Shown here piece after piece: positions 28,669 through 38,718 of a stretch of DNA of 60,122 nt; the first letter of the stretch is position 1; each line of letters starts with the position of its first letter. The position numbers and the translations under genes are program-made. The DNA is from Stentor roeselii (Eukaryota > Ciliophora > Heterotrichea > Heterotrichida > Stentoridae): assembly GCA_006503475.1 (NCBI GenBank), contig RSEH01000278.1:1-60122 (forward strand). The letters run 5' to 3'. Below the pieces are notes generated by a model. The model had not been told where the DNA came from, did not search any database, and saw nothing but the letters and a program-made list of their open reading frames with translations.

Positions 28669-29289
28669 TTAATGTCCGGATTTACAACAATTTTTTTTTT
28701 GCACTGATTTTCTTGAGTGACTTGGAGAATTTAAAACTATTGTATTAGAAATACTTTGATGATGATTTTCAGAAATCGGATTTTGTATTAAAGAATCTCC
28801 TAGAAGATTAAAGGCTTCATCTATGTTAAAATTTGATTTACTGCTTGTTTCTATGTATAACATTTTATGTTGCCTAGCAAGAAAAATACCTGAAGTGGTT
28901 GGAACTTGTCTGTTATCTACCAAATCTTGTTTCGTGCCAATAAGCATTAACAAGCAATCAGGATGTGAATATTCTTTAACCTGTTCAATATATTTCGATA
29001 CAGCTTGAAATGACAAAAAATCAGTAGTATCAAAAACAATAAGTGCAACTTCTGCACTAAGATAATAAAGTTTTGAAATAGATTCATATCTTTCTTCTCC
29101 AGCAGTATCCCAGCAAACGAGTTCTAATTTGGTACCATTGACTTCAACAAAAATAGAATACGAAATAAAAGCAACAGTACTCCTCATTATAGTTGTAAAC
29201 TGATTTGAATATTTCCTTGTAAGTAAACTCGTTTTGCCCACCCCTGATTTTCCAAGTACAATAACTTTAAACCTTCTCACTCCGTTCAT
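28669..29289 (-). CDS. divergent Rab-like small GTPase
   Basis: The ATG at 29289 gives 206 residues starting MNGVRRFKVIVLGKSGVGKT. The P-loop (GKSGVGKT) and WDTAGEERYESI are kept, and a Thr remains in switch I, but the following G-V-D is replaced by V-A-F. The base-recognition motif is T-K-Q-D instead of N-K-x-D, and SAK is SSK. The C-terminus has a Cys pair (NCCKSGH) that is not at the very end, so prenylation is uncertain. The call of Rab superfamily is secure; the subfamily is not. An in-frame ATG upstream would overlap the stop of the next gene. It converges on Rab1 with 27 bp between stops. Confidence 0.82.
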   Translation of the reverse strand: MNGVRRFKVIVLGKSGVGKTSLLTRKYSNQFTTIMRSTVAFISYSIFVEVNGTKLELVCWDTAGEERYESISKLYYLSAEVALIVFDTTDFLSFQAVSKYIEQVKEYSHPDCLLMLIGTKQDLVDNRQVPTTSGIFLARQHKMLYIETSSKSNFNIDEAFNLLGDSLIQNPISENHHQSISNTIVLNSPSHSRKSVQKKNCCKSGH

Positions 29290-29315
29290 AATTATAACTC
29301 TATTAATTCTAATCA

Positions 29316-30395
29316 TTACCAAAGACTAATTTCCTTAAGTTCTTCAATCACGACTTCTTCAGCAGTTTGACTAGGGTACTTTTTCTGTGCCGCTTCTAAA
29401 CCATCGGGCATTTTATCTGCAAGCTCTACTAAAGGAGAGATAACAACATTATACCTGAGATGTCCAAATAAAGTAGAACTAACTCTCCACCTGGGTCTTC
29501 CTTCAGCCCTTGCCCTGACGACAGCCTGATCAGTAGCCTGATCATAAACAACTTCATGAAACCCTGCAATGACATATCCTCCAGTAAGTTTTTCAAACAT
29601 GATTCCAGCCTGAAGAATAAGACATCCGTCCATAACTTTAACAGCAACTTTTTTTCCATTTCGAAGCCAAATGTAAAGTCCAGGAAATCTGCTTTTTCCA
29701 TGAATAGTGATAAAATTCAAGTCATAATGAAAACCTGCAAAAATACTTCCCATGCCGAACTTTTCCAAATCAGCTCCAGTTGGAGCTAGTAAATGAGGAG
29801 CGCCTTTTAACATGTCGACTATCAGTCCTGCAGGTAAAGAATTTGCAATTTCGAACATTCTGACAACGGTTTCAATTGCTTGAAGCATTAAAGAGCCCCA
29901 GTTGTCCATTGTTTCAGTCCAATTGGGGAAGTCCTCAGGTACCACGTTTGGGTACTCGTAGTTGCTTTTGCCTTCAGGGAAGTCCCCGATTCTCCAGAAG
30001 TATCGCCATTTGTCGTCTGGTAATGGAGGGCATTCGGTTTTCGCACGGTTTTCTCCTTCTTGGCTTTCAAGACGAGTGCAGTGGTTTCTGGCTTTTTCTA
30101 CTCGCTCTGGTGTTGCACCTACTTGGTAGTGAAGATCGGGCTTTATTTCAGGAACTAGTTGACTTGAGTAGTGCTGTGAAGAGGCTCGTAGGTAGTATTG
30201 CTCTAACATGTCGATAAAGCGCCAGTTGTCAGATTCGTTTACACGAGGGTCTCGGATTATTAGAACTCCTGTGTGGTGGAAGGAGCTTGATACTCGCTCG
30301 CAGTCTGATCGGAGCGAAGCAGGTATAGCTGAATAATCCGGAGACGACAGAAAATTCAGCATTTCACTAAGGTCCACAAGCTCTGGAGCGTCCAT
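29316..30395 (-). CDS. 2-oxoglutarate/Fe(II)-dependent oxygenase (IPNS-like)
   Basis: This 359-residue protein has the double-stranded beta-helix fold of the isopenicillin N synthase-like dioxygenases. The iron triad is His223 and Asp225 (AGFHYDLNFITIH) and His280 (YVIAGFHEVVYD); the 2-oxoglutarate-binding R-x-S is Arg304-Val-Ser306 (RWRVSS). The N-terminal part (35-70) contains HTGVLIIRDPRV, as in family members. Substrate cannot be predicted. No intron is needed. Its stop lies 26 bp from the start codon of the divergent Rab gene on the same strand. Confidence 0.87.
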   Translation of the reverse strand: MDAPELVDLSEMLNFLSSPDYSAIPASLRSDCERVSSSFHHTGVLIIRDPRVNESDNWRFIDMLEQYYLRASSQHYSSQLVPEIKPDLHYQVGATPERVEKARNHCTRLESQEGENRAKTECPPLPDDKWRYFWRIGDFPEGKSNYEYPNVVPEDFPNWTETMDNWGSLMLQAIETVVRMFEIANSLPAGLIVDMLKGAPHLLAPTGADLEKFGMGSIFAGFHYDLNFITIHGKSRFPGLYIWLRNGKKVAVKVMDGCLILQAGIMFEKLTGGYVIAGFHEVVYDQATDQAVVRARAEGRPRWRVSSTLFGHLRYNVVISPLVELADKMPDGLEAAQKKYPSQTAEEVVIEELKEISLW

Positions 30396-30563
30396 TAAAC
30401 AATTATGAATGAATAAAATATGGATACAATATCACCAAAATTATAATATTAATCTAAAAATACCATCTCCATCACCAAATTTCCAAAATCCAAAAATCCT
30501 CAAAAAAAATCCAACCCAAACCAAAACCCTTTCAACCCCTAAAAAAAACTCCTAAGTATAAAT

Positions 30564-31217
30564 ATGGAGGACTCAAAATCGAACGCCTTATCACAAAACA
30601 AACTATTTATCGGAGGTCTTTCTCCATCAACGACCCAATCCTCACTGATCAGTCACTTTTCCTCATACGGTCAAGTGAAAGACAGCGTTGTGATGCTTGA
30701 CCGAGGATCAGGGCGTTCCCGTTGTTTCGGCTTCGTAACAATGGAAGACTCCATCTCAGTCGAGCGAATCTTATCAGAAGACCAGCAGATTGACGGTAAA
30801 AAAGCAGACGTGAAGCGAGCAGTTCCAAAAGAAACAGGACTAGGAAGCATGAACAGTTCTTTTCGAACAAAAAAAATCTTCGTCGGGGGCCTTCCTAATG
30901 ATATCACTGAAGAAAGCTTCAGACTTTTCTTTGAATCTTTCGGAGAAGTTGAAGATAGTGTCGTGATGATTGACAGAGACACTGGAAAACCGAGAGGCTT
31001 CGGATTTATCACCTTTGTTGATGAGGATTCAACCGAGAAAGTCCTGGAAAACTTCGAAACGAATTATATCAATGGCAAGTGGATTGACTGTAAAAAAGCT
31101 GTTCCGAAACATGGAGAAAACTCAGGATTTTTAGGGGCTAGTCAAATGGAACTTCTTTGTTATGCTGAAGAGTTTGTACCGAGTAATTGGAATTTCGATG
31201 CAGGGAATGGAAATTAA
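30564..31217 (+). CDS. two-RRM RNA-binding protein (Musashi/DAZAP1/hnRNP-like)
   Basis: This 217-residue protein has two tandem RRMs. RRM1 has RNP2 KLFIGGL and RNP1 RCFGFVTM; RRM2 has RNP2 KIFVGGL and RNP1 RGFGFITF. The linker and spacing match Musashi, DAZAP1 and hnRNP A/B proteins, which bind mRNA to control splicing, transport or translation. The C-terminus is short and lacks the usual Gly-rich domain. The ATG is directly preceded by GTATAAAT. The 5' flank (about 30450-30560) is strongly A/C-rich on the plus strand. Confidence 0.9.
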   Translation: MEDSKSNALSQNKLFIGGLSPSTTQSSLISHFSSYGQVKDSVVMLDRGSGRSRCFGFVTMEDSISVERILSEDQQIDGKKADVKRAVPKETGLGSMNSSFRTKKIFVGGLPNDITEESFRLFFESFGEVEDSVVMIDRDTGKPRGFGFITFVDEDSTEKVLENFETNYINGKWIDCKKAVPKHGENSGFLGASQMELLCYAEEFVPSNWNFDAGNGN

Positions 31218-31264
31218 ATAATAATGGGCTGTGGATGGATAAGGTATAATCACTAGGAATTATT

Positions 31265-32221
31265 ATGGAACAGGAAGAGTTTAAAAGAGCTTCTCCTTTG
31301 ATACAGAAAATTATTTGTCAGAAGTTTCCGAAACTTAATTCGGAGTCGCTTAAGAATATTGTTGATCGGGCAAGACACATGACAAAACTGACCCAGCCAT
31401 CAGGTTGTTCTCAAAACTTAAAAGCAGAGTTCCAAGACCCAGAAAAAGCCCTCGAGTACTCAAGACGTAAAAACATGATCTTCGAAAATTACTTAAAAAC
31501 AGAGTTAAGTCAATTAAACTGTTCCAAATCTCCAGTGAAGCCTTCAAATCGTTCACGTCGAAGATTTATGAAATCCTTTGACCACAGTCCAAAGTTAAAA
31601 TCGCTAACTACCGACCCAAAGCCATCAAAAGTATCAAAGCCAAAGTCAAAGTTCAACACACCGTTAGACACTTACAACGACACATCCTACAACGACTTCC
31701 TTTCAAAGTCTTTAAACCCCGGGTCCTCTCTGCCCCCTTTAATAAAATCAACTCCTTTATACCTAGACCCTCGATACTCCTTCATCAAAAAGAACTCCTT
31801 AGAAGACCAGGTCCGTTTAGACTCTCTAAAAAACCAAAGAATGACTTCACTTGACTCAGTAGACCAAAAATGTTCAGATTTTATCCCAGACTGCAAATTT
31901 GACATTCAAGAACTGAAACAAGTCCAAAACTTAAAACAAGCCTCAGCACAAAGGATCCAAGAATACATGGAAGACTTTTCAGACTGTCTCAAGATCTCAA
32001 AGGACCAAAAGACCTTTGAAGACTCGATGAGCACCAAGCAATATAATAGAAAGTTAAACAGCGGGTTTAAAGAAGAACTTGAAAGTTTAAGAAGTAATTT
32101 GTTAGAAGTCACAAAACGCGCTATTGACTTGGGAGGGAAAAAGATCTGGAGATGGAAAAATACTTTGTTTTTGGCAAATGCTGATAAGTTGATAAACTCG
32201 GTTCCTTTGATGAGAAAGTAA
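31265..32221 (+). CDS. basic, largely disordered protein of unknown function
   Basis: I do not recognise this 318-residue protein. It is rich in Lys, Ser and Pro. Residues 90-170 look disordered and basic (KPSKVSKPKSKF), and residues 215-290 are helical and could form coiled coil. Codon use changes sharply inside the gene: about 31390-32080 is strongly A/C-rich on the coding strand while both ends are G/T-richer. The frame is open throughout, so this reflects composition and not a fusion break. Its TAA stop is only 6 bp before the next start codon. Confidence 0.65.
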   Translation: MEQEEFKRASPLIQKIICQKFPKLNSESLKNIVDRARHMTKLTQPSGCSQNLKAEFQDPEKALEYSRRKNMIFENYLKTELSQLNCSKSPVKPSNRSRRRFMKSFDHSPKLKSLTTDPKPSKVSKPKSKFNTPLDTYNDTSYNDFLSKSLNPGSSLPPLIKSTPLYLDPRYSFIKKNSLEDQVRLDSLKNQRMTSLDSVDQKCSDFIPDCKFDIQELKQVQNLKQASAQRIQEYMEDFSDCLKISKDQKTFEDSMSTKQYNRKLNSGFKEELESLRSNLLEVTKRAIDLGGKKIWRWKNTLFLANADKLINSVPLMRK

Positions 32222-32227
32222 TTAATA

Positions 32228-32788
32228 ATGGCTGATTTAGAGATCATTGATACTCATGTGGAAGATGTAGATGGACTTGAGGATAAACTGCTCAATATGG
32301 ATGCTGTTGTTGAACAATTGAAAAGTTGCTCTGGGCGTGGTCAGCTTGATGCAGTAGGAAGTATTTAGTTAATGAACTCGTATATCATTTTAGAAGATAC
32401 TATTTTGAATGCTATACAAAATTTGGCTTTGATTGCGGAAACTGCTATGGTTCAACAACAGATCACGGATTGTGTTGAGAAGTTTAACCAGCTTGGATGT
32501 GATTATCAGGAATCATGGAGTGATGAGTTTTGGACAGCTTATGAGACATTAAGAGAAAATTTTCACAGCGAGAAAGGAAAAAACGCCTTAGACAGCACAA
32601 AAGCATATTCAGAGCTTCAAGACTTAAGCCTAGTTTTCAATAAAGCGAACCCAACACTAACTTCAGAAGGAAAAAAAGTCCTAATGGAAATCGATGAGCT
32701 TTCAAAACAACACATTTCAAGTACCTTAGTGCTAAGTGAGCATGAAATAATAGAAAGAAAATGTTGTAGTAAGTGTGTATTATTCTAA
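32228..32788 (+). CDS. helical protein with C-terminal CaaX box
   Basis: A 15-nt intron, 32354-32368 (GTAGGAAGTATTTAG), joins two exons into 181 residues. The protein is almost all helix and acidic, with no known domain. It ends K-C-C-S-K-C-V-L-F, so the last four residues form a CaaX box suited to prenylation, with further Cys residues that could be palmitoylated. The protein at 570-881 ends alike. Peripheral membrane attachment is a reasonable inference. The start follows the upstream stop by 6 bp; both the intron and the spacer are among the smallest possible. Confidence 0.68.
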
Positions 32789-32926
32789 TATCATTCCAGG
32801 TAAAACCGACTAACTAGAATAATTCAGATTATGATAAAAATCAATTAAACATCATTTTCTCATTCAAATAATTGATTAATTAAATTCTCATCATTCAAAT
32901 CATGAAATTTCTATTCAAATAATCAA

Positions 32927-34498
32927 ATGCAAATAATCCCAACACCTAAAAAGTCAAGTCCAGTCCTAATCAACAACAAATCAATCTCCAGGTCTCTTTC
33001 GCCATTTACTGTAAGCAAGTCAAATCGAAACACTCATTATTTAACTGATTCTTTCAATCGAGCTCGTTTTAAAACAGTCAACAAATACATCAAAGACTTG
33101 ACTATTGACCCTCCTCGTCCTGCTTCTTATTACATTGATAGGGCTAGAGATAAGTATCTTAGTACTTCTAAACCTTCTACTCCGGTACAAACTTGCCACT
33201 TTTCAATTTCTCCAAAGAGAAAGTCTGGAAAAGATGAAAGGCCTGGAACTTGCTCACCTTTTCTACCTGATTGGCTTTATGAACGAGCAGATTTTAAGAA
33301 TATGGTTAGACAGTTGAATGATTCTGGCCGTTCTCCTTCCGAAATCACATCCCTAACAACCTTAAAATCAGACTACGACAAAGAACTCCTCTTCGACTGG
33401 CTATCAACAGTAAGATTTTTCTGCAAGCTTTCAAGCCAGATAATCCGCGAGACCTGCGAAAAGCTTTCAGTCCTTTCACTGGAAGCAGGTGAGACAATAA
33501 TAAAAAAAGGCGACCAAGCAGACTGCATGTACATAGTTTACAACGGCAAAGCAAACATCTTCCTCGAAGGAAACCTTCTCCACGCTGAAGTCGGTCCGAA
33601 AGACGTGATCGGCGAGCATGCTTTAGACACCCAAAGACATCGATCAGCGACAGTAATAAGTTCAGAAGCAATAACTCTATTAAAACTAACAAAACTCGAC
33701 TACGACAGCATAATCCTAAACTACAAAAAATGTGAAAAACAGAAAAATTGCAGTCTTTTATCATCAATTCCTTATTTTAAAAACTGGACACCTTTAAAAA
33801 TTCAACATTTCAGTAATTTTCTGATAAAAAAAACATTTTTAGAAAAAACTGTCATTTTTGATAAAGGTGATGAACCTAATACTTTTTTTATCATCAAGTC
33901 AGGACAAGTTGCGATTCAAGCTCATGTCGGCTTTCAAGTTAATCATCGTTGGCCGACAGGGGTGAAAAGCTGGAAAATTTCAGAAGTGAGTAGAAAATAC
34001 TTGAAAACTGTTTCTGTACTTGGAAGAGCTCAGTACTTTGGAGAAGTTGACCTTATCAATAGAGATCCTCGTAAGTTCAGAGCGGTTTCTGAAGGGAAAG
34101 TCGTTTGCTTGACTATTGACAAGGATGAGTTTTTTGATGTTTTTAGTGCGAAGGATATTGAAAATCTGGCAAAGTTCACTTTGGTTAACTTGCCTTGTGA
34201 TGAAGAATTGGAAAAAATGCTTGAGATGGAAATTAGGGAAAAGGAAATGAATGTAAGGGTTAGATAGGAACAGGCGATTTATAATTGTATTTGTGTTGAC
34301 TTTAAACATCCTGATTCGAGAGATGGGTTTTTAGATGGAAAAACTAGGAAAATGAAAAGGTGGATTTTTAATGTTAAGAAAAGGTTCAGGGATAGTAAAA
34401 GGATGATGAGGATGAGAGTTGTTGATGAGTTTAAAAAGGAAGTTGAGGTTTTTTCTTTGGGAAAACTTAAGGATTTTACGGATGAAAAGAAGAAGTGA
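32927..34498 (+). CDS. protein with two cyclic-nucleotide-binding domains
   Basis: A 15-nt intron, 34253-34267 (GTAAGGGTTAGATAG), adds a 76-residue basic tail for a total of 518 residues. The first 140 residues are basic and disordered. Domain 1 (about 155-265) has GETIIKKGDQADCMYIVYNG and the phosphate-binding cassette VIGEHALDTQRHRSATV with its Arg. Domain 2 (about 275-410) has VIFDKGDEPNTFFIIKSGQV and YFGEVDLINRDPRKFRAV. There is no kinase, channel or GEF domain, so it resembles CNBD2-type or regulatory-subunit-like proteins. Domain 1 probably binds cAMP or cGMP; domain 2 is less certain. Ignoring the intron would remove the tail. Confidence 0.8.
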
Positions 34499-34729
34499 AG
34501 GGTTGTAGGTTGATGAGTTTTTGTATTTTAGTTTGATTAATTGATGTATTTATGTAGAAGGATATTTTTGTAATTAGTAGAGGATTTTTTTGAGGATTGG
34601 TTATGGTAGGATTTTAGTTAAGAAGAATTATTTAATTTAAACCCCAAATATATAACTTCACCATTAATCAATAATTTTCCCAAAACCTTAAAATTTTCTT
34701 CACTCCATCCAAAAAATACACTAATTATC

Positions 34730-37312
34730 TTATAAAACATTACTAGAAGTAATAACCAAATGTTTGATTTCAGGTAACAAATGATCCAAAGTTCTTTCAA
34801 TACAAATCAATTTCGATTCCTCCTGCAACAATCTCAACCCAATCCAAACACTTTCCGGATTTTTCTGAGTAATAATTTTATTCTTAATAACAGCCAAAAT
34901 AATCGAATACTCATCTTTAAAATCCTTCCAATTCTGTTTCTTACTCAATCTCCATTCAATTTCAGTTAAAATCTGATCGATATGTGGAGTAACCTGTTTA
35001 ATATGCCAAATGACTCCTTGAGTATTCGTGATTTTGCTGAAGTTTTGCATACTTTCAACAGAAAACACTTCATAAGTACTGCTTAACATCGAAAAGTTCT
35101 CAAAAGACAAGGCTTGGACCGCGTTTTCATTCTCGTCAGTGAAAGTTTCAGCGAATTCTTTGAAAATCTCAGTCGTGAAACCTTCTGCAAGTGGAATGGC
35201 GGCCATGTGCCTCGCTAATAAGTCGAATTCAACCTGTTGAAGGTAACCGTCTTCATTTAACTATTTATTTCTTACGTCTGCTGCCTCGTATATGCACTTT
35301 AAAAAATTTACTCGAGCGTTTTTCTTGCTTCGGCTTCGGTCAATCACGAATTCGAAGAAAGCGTCTTGGTCTATTACGGAAATTTTGTAAAGCATTTCTG
35401 TTGATTTGTTGCTCTCGATCCATAGTTTTGTTGCTTTTCGGTCACTTTCTGTTAGTTTTTGAAGTAAGGAAGATTTTAGAAGGTCGAAAGCTTTTTCACA
35501 AGAAATGACTACCTGATCAGAATAATCATTATTCGGATAATCTCTACCCTGACTACTTTTCAAAAATACGAGCATATCAAGATAATGATCCAGATCCTCA
35601 GCATCAAGTTCATCAACAAGTCGAAGAAACCTACTAAAAACCCTGACTCTACGAATATGTTTATACTTGACACAAGAAGACAACACCTGCGCCATTTTAG
35701 ACTCAGCGATTTTTCCAGGTCCATATTTATTCGAAAGATACTCCAAGCAAAACTGTGCAAGTTCCTGTTTGCGAGATTCAGGATCAATAGAACGTTTTTG
35801 TATTCTTCCTTCATAAAACCCAGCAATAAACTTAAGTAAAATCTTCTTAACAACAACTTTTTTCAATTTATGTTGAGGAGTATTTTTTATCTTCTGAACT
35901 AAAACATAAGAAATGTCTGAAGTTTTCTTCATTTTAGTCTCTTGAATATAATTCCACATTTTTTTTCTAATCGTTTTCAATCTTTTAACATCTCCATGAG
36001 TATCAAGGCTTTTTTGTTGTTTATAACTTAAAGTGAATCCGTTGTTAGGTGTGAAAGGAGCAAGACTATGACCACTTGAAATAGCTCCAATGTTTTCCTT
36101 CATTTTTTCAAGAAAAACGTTGATTTTTTCAGTGTTTCTAGAATCACGAAGTAAAGGTTCAAGGTCAAGTTGTTTTTGAGTTGACTGTCGTTTTAGTTCT
36201 TTCATGTTATTTTCTTGACTGGAAAGCATTGCCTGCAAGTTCAAGTCAATAAGTTCGATGACCATGGAAGTGGTATCGATGAAGTCCTTTGGCTCTGAAA
36301 AGCATTCTGGAGCAAGAAATTCGATTTCAGTTTGAGTTTCTTTTATTTCCACTTCAGCGACTGGTGCGTCGATGCCTTGGTCGACGAAGTCGACCTGAAC
36401 AAAAATTTCATTCAGTTCATCTTCATATCTGACAATGTCTTCATTAAGTCTTTCCTTTCCTGAGTAGTCGATTGACCCGCCATAGCTGATGATCGGGTCT
36501 TTAAATATGATTTTTTCCAGGTTTTCTTTTGATTTTCTTTTAATTTTCTGACGTTTGTGCTGTGCTTCGATGATTCCATGTGAGTTTACAATGAACTCTG
36601 TTTCTGTATTAAGCAATTTGGTCTTCAAGATCCTTTTTTCTTCTTTTAACTCCACAATTTCCGTTTTCACTGCTTCATAATGACTGATAATGATATCAAG
36701 TCGATGTGAAAGTCTCTGCTTGTTCTGTTCTAATCTGTTCATTTCTTCTTCTTTACTTTGTAGTTTCTTGTTACAGTTATTTATTGTCACGTTTTTTTCT
36801 AGAAGCTCTTCTTTCAACCTGCGTAACTCTCCTGAAGTTTTCGCTTTAAGAGATTCTTTTTCTTGTTTAAATTTTAATAACTGGCTCTGTTGAGACGCTT
36901 GAGAAATACGAAGGGCGCGTTCGAGAAGACTTATGTAAGCTTTCCATACTCGGCTTATCAACTCGCCTCTTTCTTTGCATTGGATTGAAACTTGTCGGAC
37001 TACTTCGTGAAAACAGACTTCGTATATTGATAAAGCACTTTCTAGGATTGACTCAAGGTCTGATGAGTTTGAAGCCACTTGTCCTAACATTGAATCCAAC
37101 CATTTTAATAAAGCTTGAGCGTCTTTTCGACCTGATGGAAGTGGAAGGTCTGGTAATAACTTTTTGTCGGATTTTAGGTCACGGAAGGTAGTTGGAAGTG
37201 CTCGGGTTGATGTGCTTTTTACGATTCCTAAGGTCTCGAATAACTCTTGGTAAGGACCTCGGGATTGGGAGGAGTCAAAGGTTTTGAACATTCCTGATGA
37301 AGAAAGTCGCAT
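34730..37312 (-). CDS. axonemal-dynein-light-chain-like coiled-coil protein (AXDND1/TSNAXIP1-like)
   Basis: A 15-nt intron, 35261-35275 (GTAAGAAATAAATAG), joins what look like two separate frames into one 855-residue protein. Residues 55-150 resemble the axonemal dynein light chain domain: a helix ending YEVCFHEVVRQVSIQCKERG, then ELISRVWKAY; the RQVxIxCxERG block is the family signature. A long coiled coil follows (150-265), then charged linker and a helical C-terminal half. The last 176 residues come from the second exon and are unrecognised. Known relatives are ciliary or sperm proteins, so a role in cilia is inferred. The promoter side carries a long T-rich AGGATTTTT tract. Confidence 0.7.
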
Positions 37313-37542
37313 TTTATTGAGAATTTTTAGGATTTTTAAGATTTTTAGGAATTTTTAAGTTTTTTTAGAACTTTTAGGTTTTTTAGGATTTTTTTAGAAA
37401 TTTGAGGATTTTTTAGGATTTTTTAGAACTTTTTAGGATTTTTTTGGATTTTTTTGAATTTTTTAGGATTTTTAGGGTTCTTTAGGACTTTTGAGAATTT
37501 TGTTTTTTTTAAGTTTTATTGATGAGATTTTTTAAGTTAATA
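37313..37542. promoter_or_regulatory. T-rich AGGATTTTT repeat tract between divergent genes
   Basis: About 190 bp here is a degenerate repeat of TTTTTAGGA-like units, nearly free of C on the plus strand. It fills the gap between the divergent start codons of the coiled-coil gene (37312) and NPRL2 (37543). Such poly-dT tracts disfavour nucleosomes, so it probably acts as a shared promoter. It is not a telomere: the unit length is irregular. Confidence 0.55.
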
Positions 37543-38718
37543 ATGATTAAATGTGTCTTGTTCTGTGAGTTTGACGTGAACTTTGGCCCTATTCTTACTT
37601 ATCAGTACCCAGAATACATGTCCAAGGAAGTCTTTGGAGAACTTTCGGATTACCTTATTCCTCTTCCTGAACTATGTGGGAAGCTCGTCACAAGGTAACT
37701 TCTCCACAGCCATATCAATGATGAGGACTTCGTCGTTGGCCAGCCGATTATCATCTTTAATGAAAAGTACGACAGGCGCAAGCTTGAATTCAACCTCGCT
37801 TTTGTTTTGGCTCATGAGGAGTATCAGAGACTACCAGTTTATGAAAATTTTATTCGTAAAATCGCCATGCATCTCACTATGCTTGAAACTTTTGATGGGT
37901 TTTTGTATGATAAAACTCGGAAATCTCGACTTGAATTCATTTGTGAAAAAATATTTAAAGATCTCACAGCAGGAGCTTCTCAGTGTTACCTGATATTCGA
38001 CGAGCTAAACGTCTTAACCCTAGACTACGAAAAGAAAGACTTTCTTCTACCTCCTCGAATTCACGATCATACAGTTCCAGTTCCCCTGGCAAACCTTGAA
38101 ATATTCAGGCATATAACTCACGACTTCACAATTCAAAGCGTAATTTCAGCAATCGACGGAAAAAAATGCGTGAAGCACATAAGAAACTCAGTCCAACTCT
38201 CTGAATCACAAATAATTTTATGTCTTCAGCATCTTTACTACCAGGGAATCGTCGACTTTATCGACTTGTTTCAAGTCACTAATATTTATCGGGTTACCAA
38301 GAAAGTAGGGAAATTGCTAAGTGACCAGAAAATTAGAGAAGAAGCTTTGAAACACTTGGCGAAAAGTCAAGATGTCACTTGTGAGGAAATTTTTGAAAGT
38401 TATACTGAAATGAGTTATAAAGTTGTCAGTGATTTTTTAGAGGAAAATCCGAAATTTGTCTTTAAATTTGATATTGAGTTGTTTATTGCTTATGGAGTGC
38501 TTAGAGGGATTATTAAAAGAGTTCATCGGTACTTTGTAAGGATCCCTGGCCCACGAGAAGATAAAAACAAAGGTTTTTACATAAACAACATCGAAAATGA
38601 TATCTCACCATTACTAAACGGAAACGTTCCAATCGACAAGATCTGCACACTTCTCATGCTTGAACAAAGAACAATAGAAGGAAAACTAAAAGACCACGGA
38701 GTAACCTTTAGTAAATAA
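37543..38718 (+). CDS. NPRL2-like GATOR1 subunit
   Basis: A 15-nt intron, 37695-37709 (GTAACTTCTCCACAG), joins two exons into 386 residues, close to the 380 of human NPRL2. The start MIKCVLFCEFDVNFGPILTY matches the longin-type N-terminus of the family, followed by IPLPELCGKLVT. Later blocks also align: KLEFNLAFVLAHE, then PLANLEIFRHITHDFTIQSV and CLQHLYYQGIVDFIDLFQVT, the winged-helix region. NPRL2 with NPRL3 and DEPDC5 forms GATOR1, which turns off TORC1 when amino acids are scarce. Its TAA stop directly abuts the stop of Sec63 on the other strand. Confidence 0.9.

Noticed and set aside
34730-35206. A separate 158-residue gene downstream of the coiled-coil gene
   Set aside because: A 15-nt intron at 35261-35275 joins it in frame to the upstream coding region, so it is the last exon.
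37321-37510. Internal telomeric repeat
   Set aside because: Unit length varies and the G content is too low; it lacks the regular G-triplets of a telomere strand.
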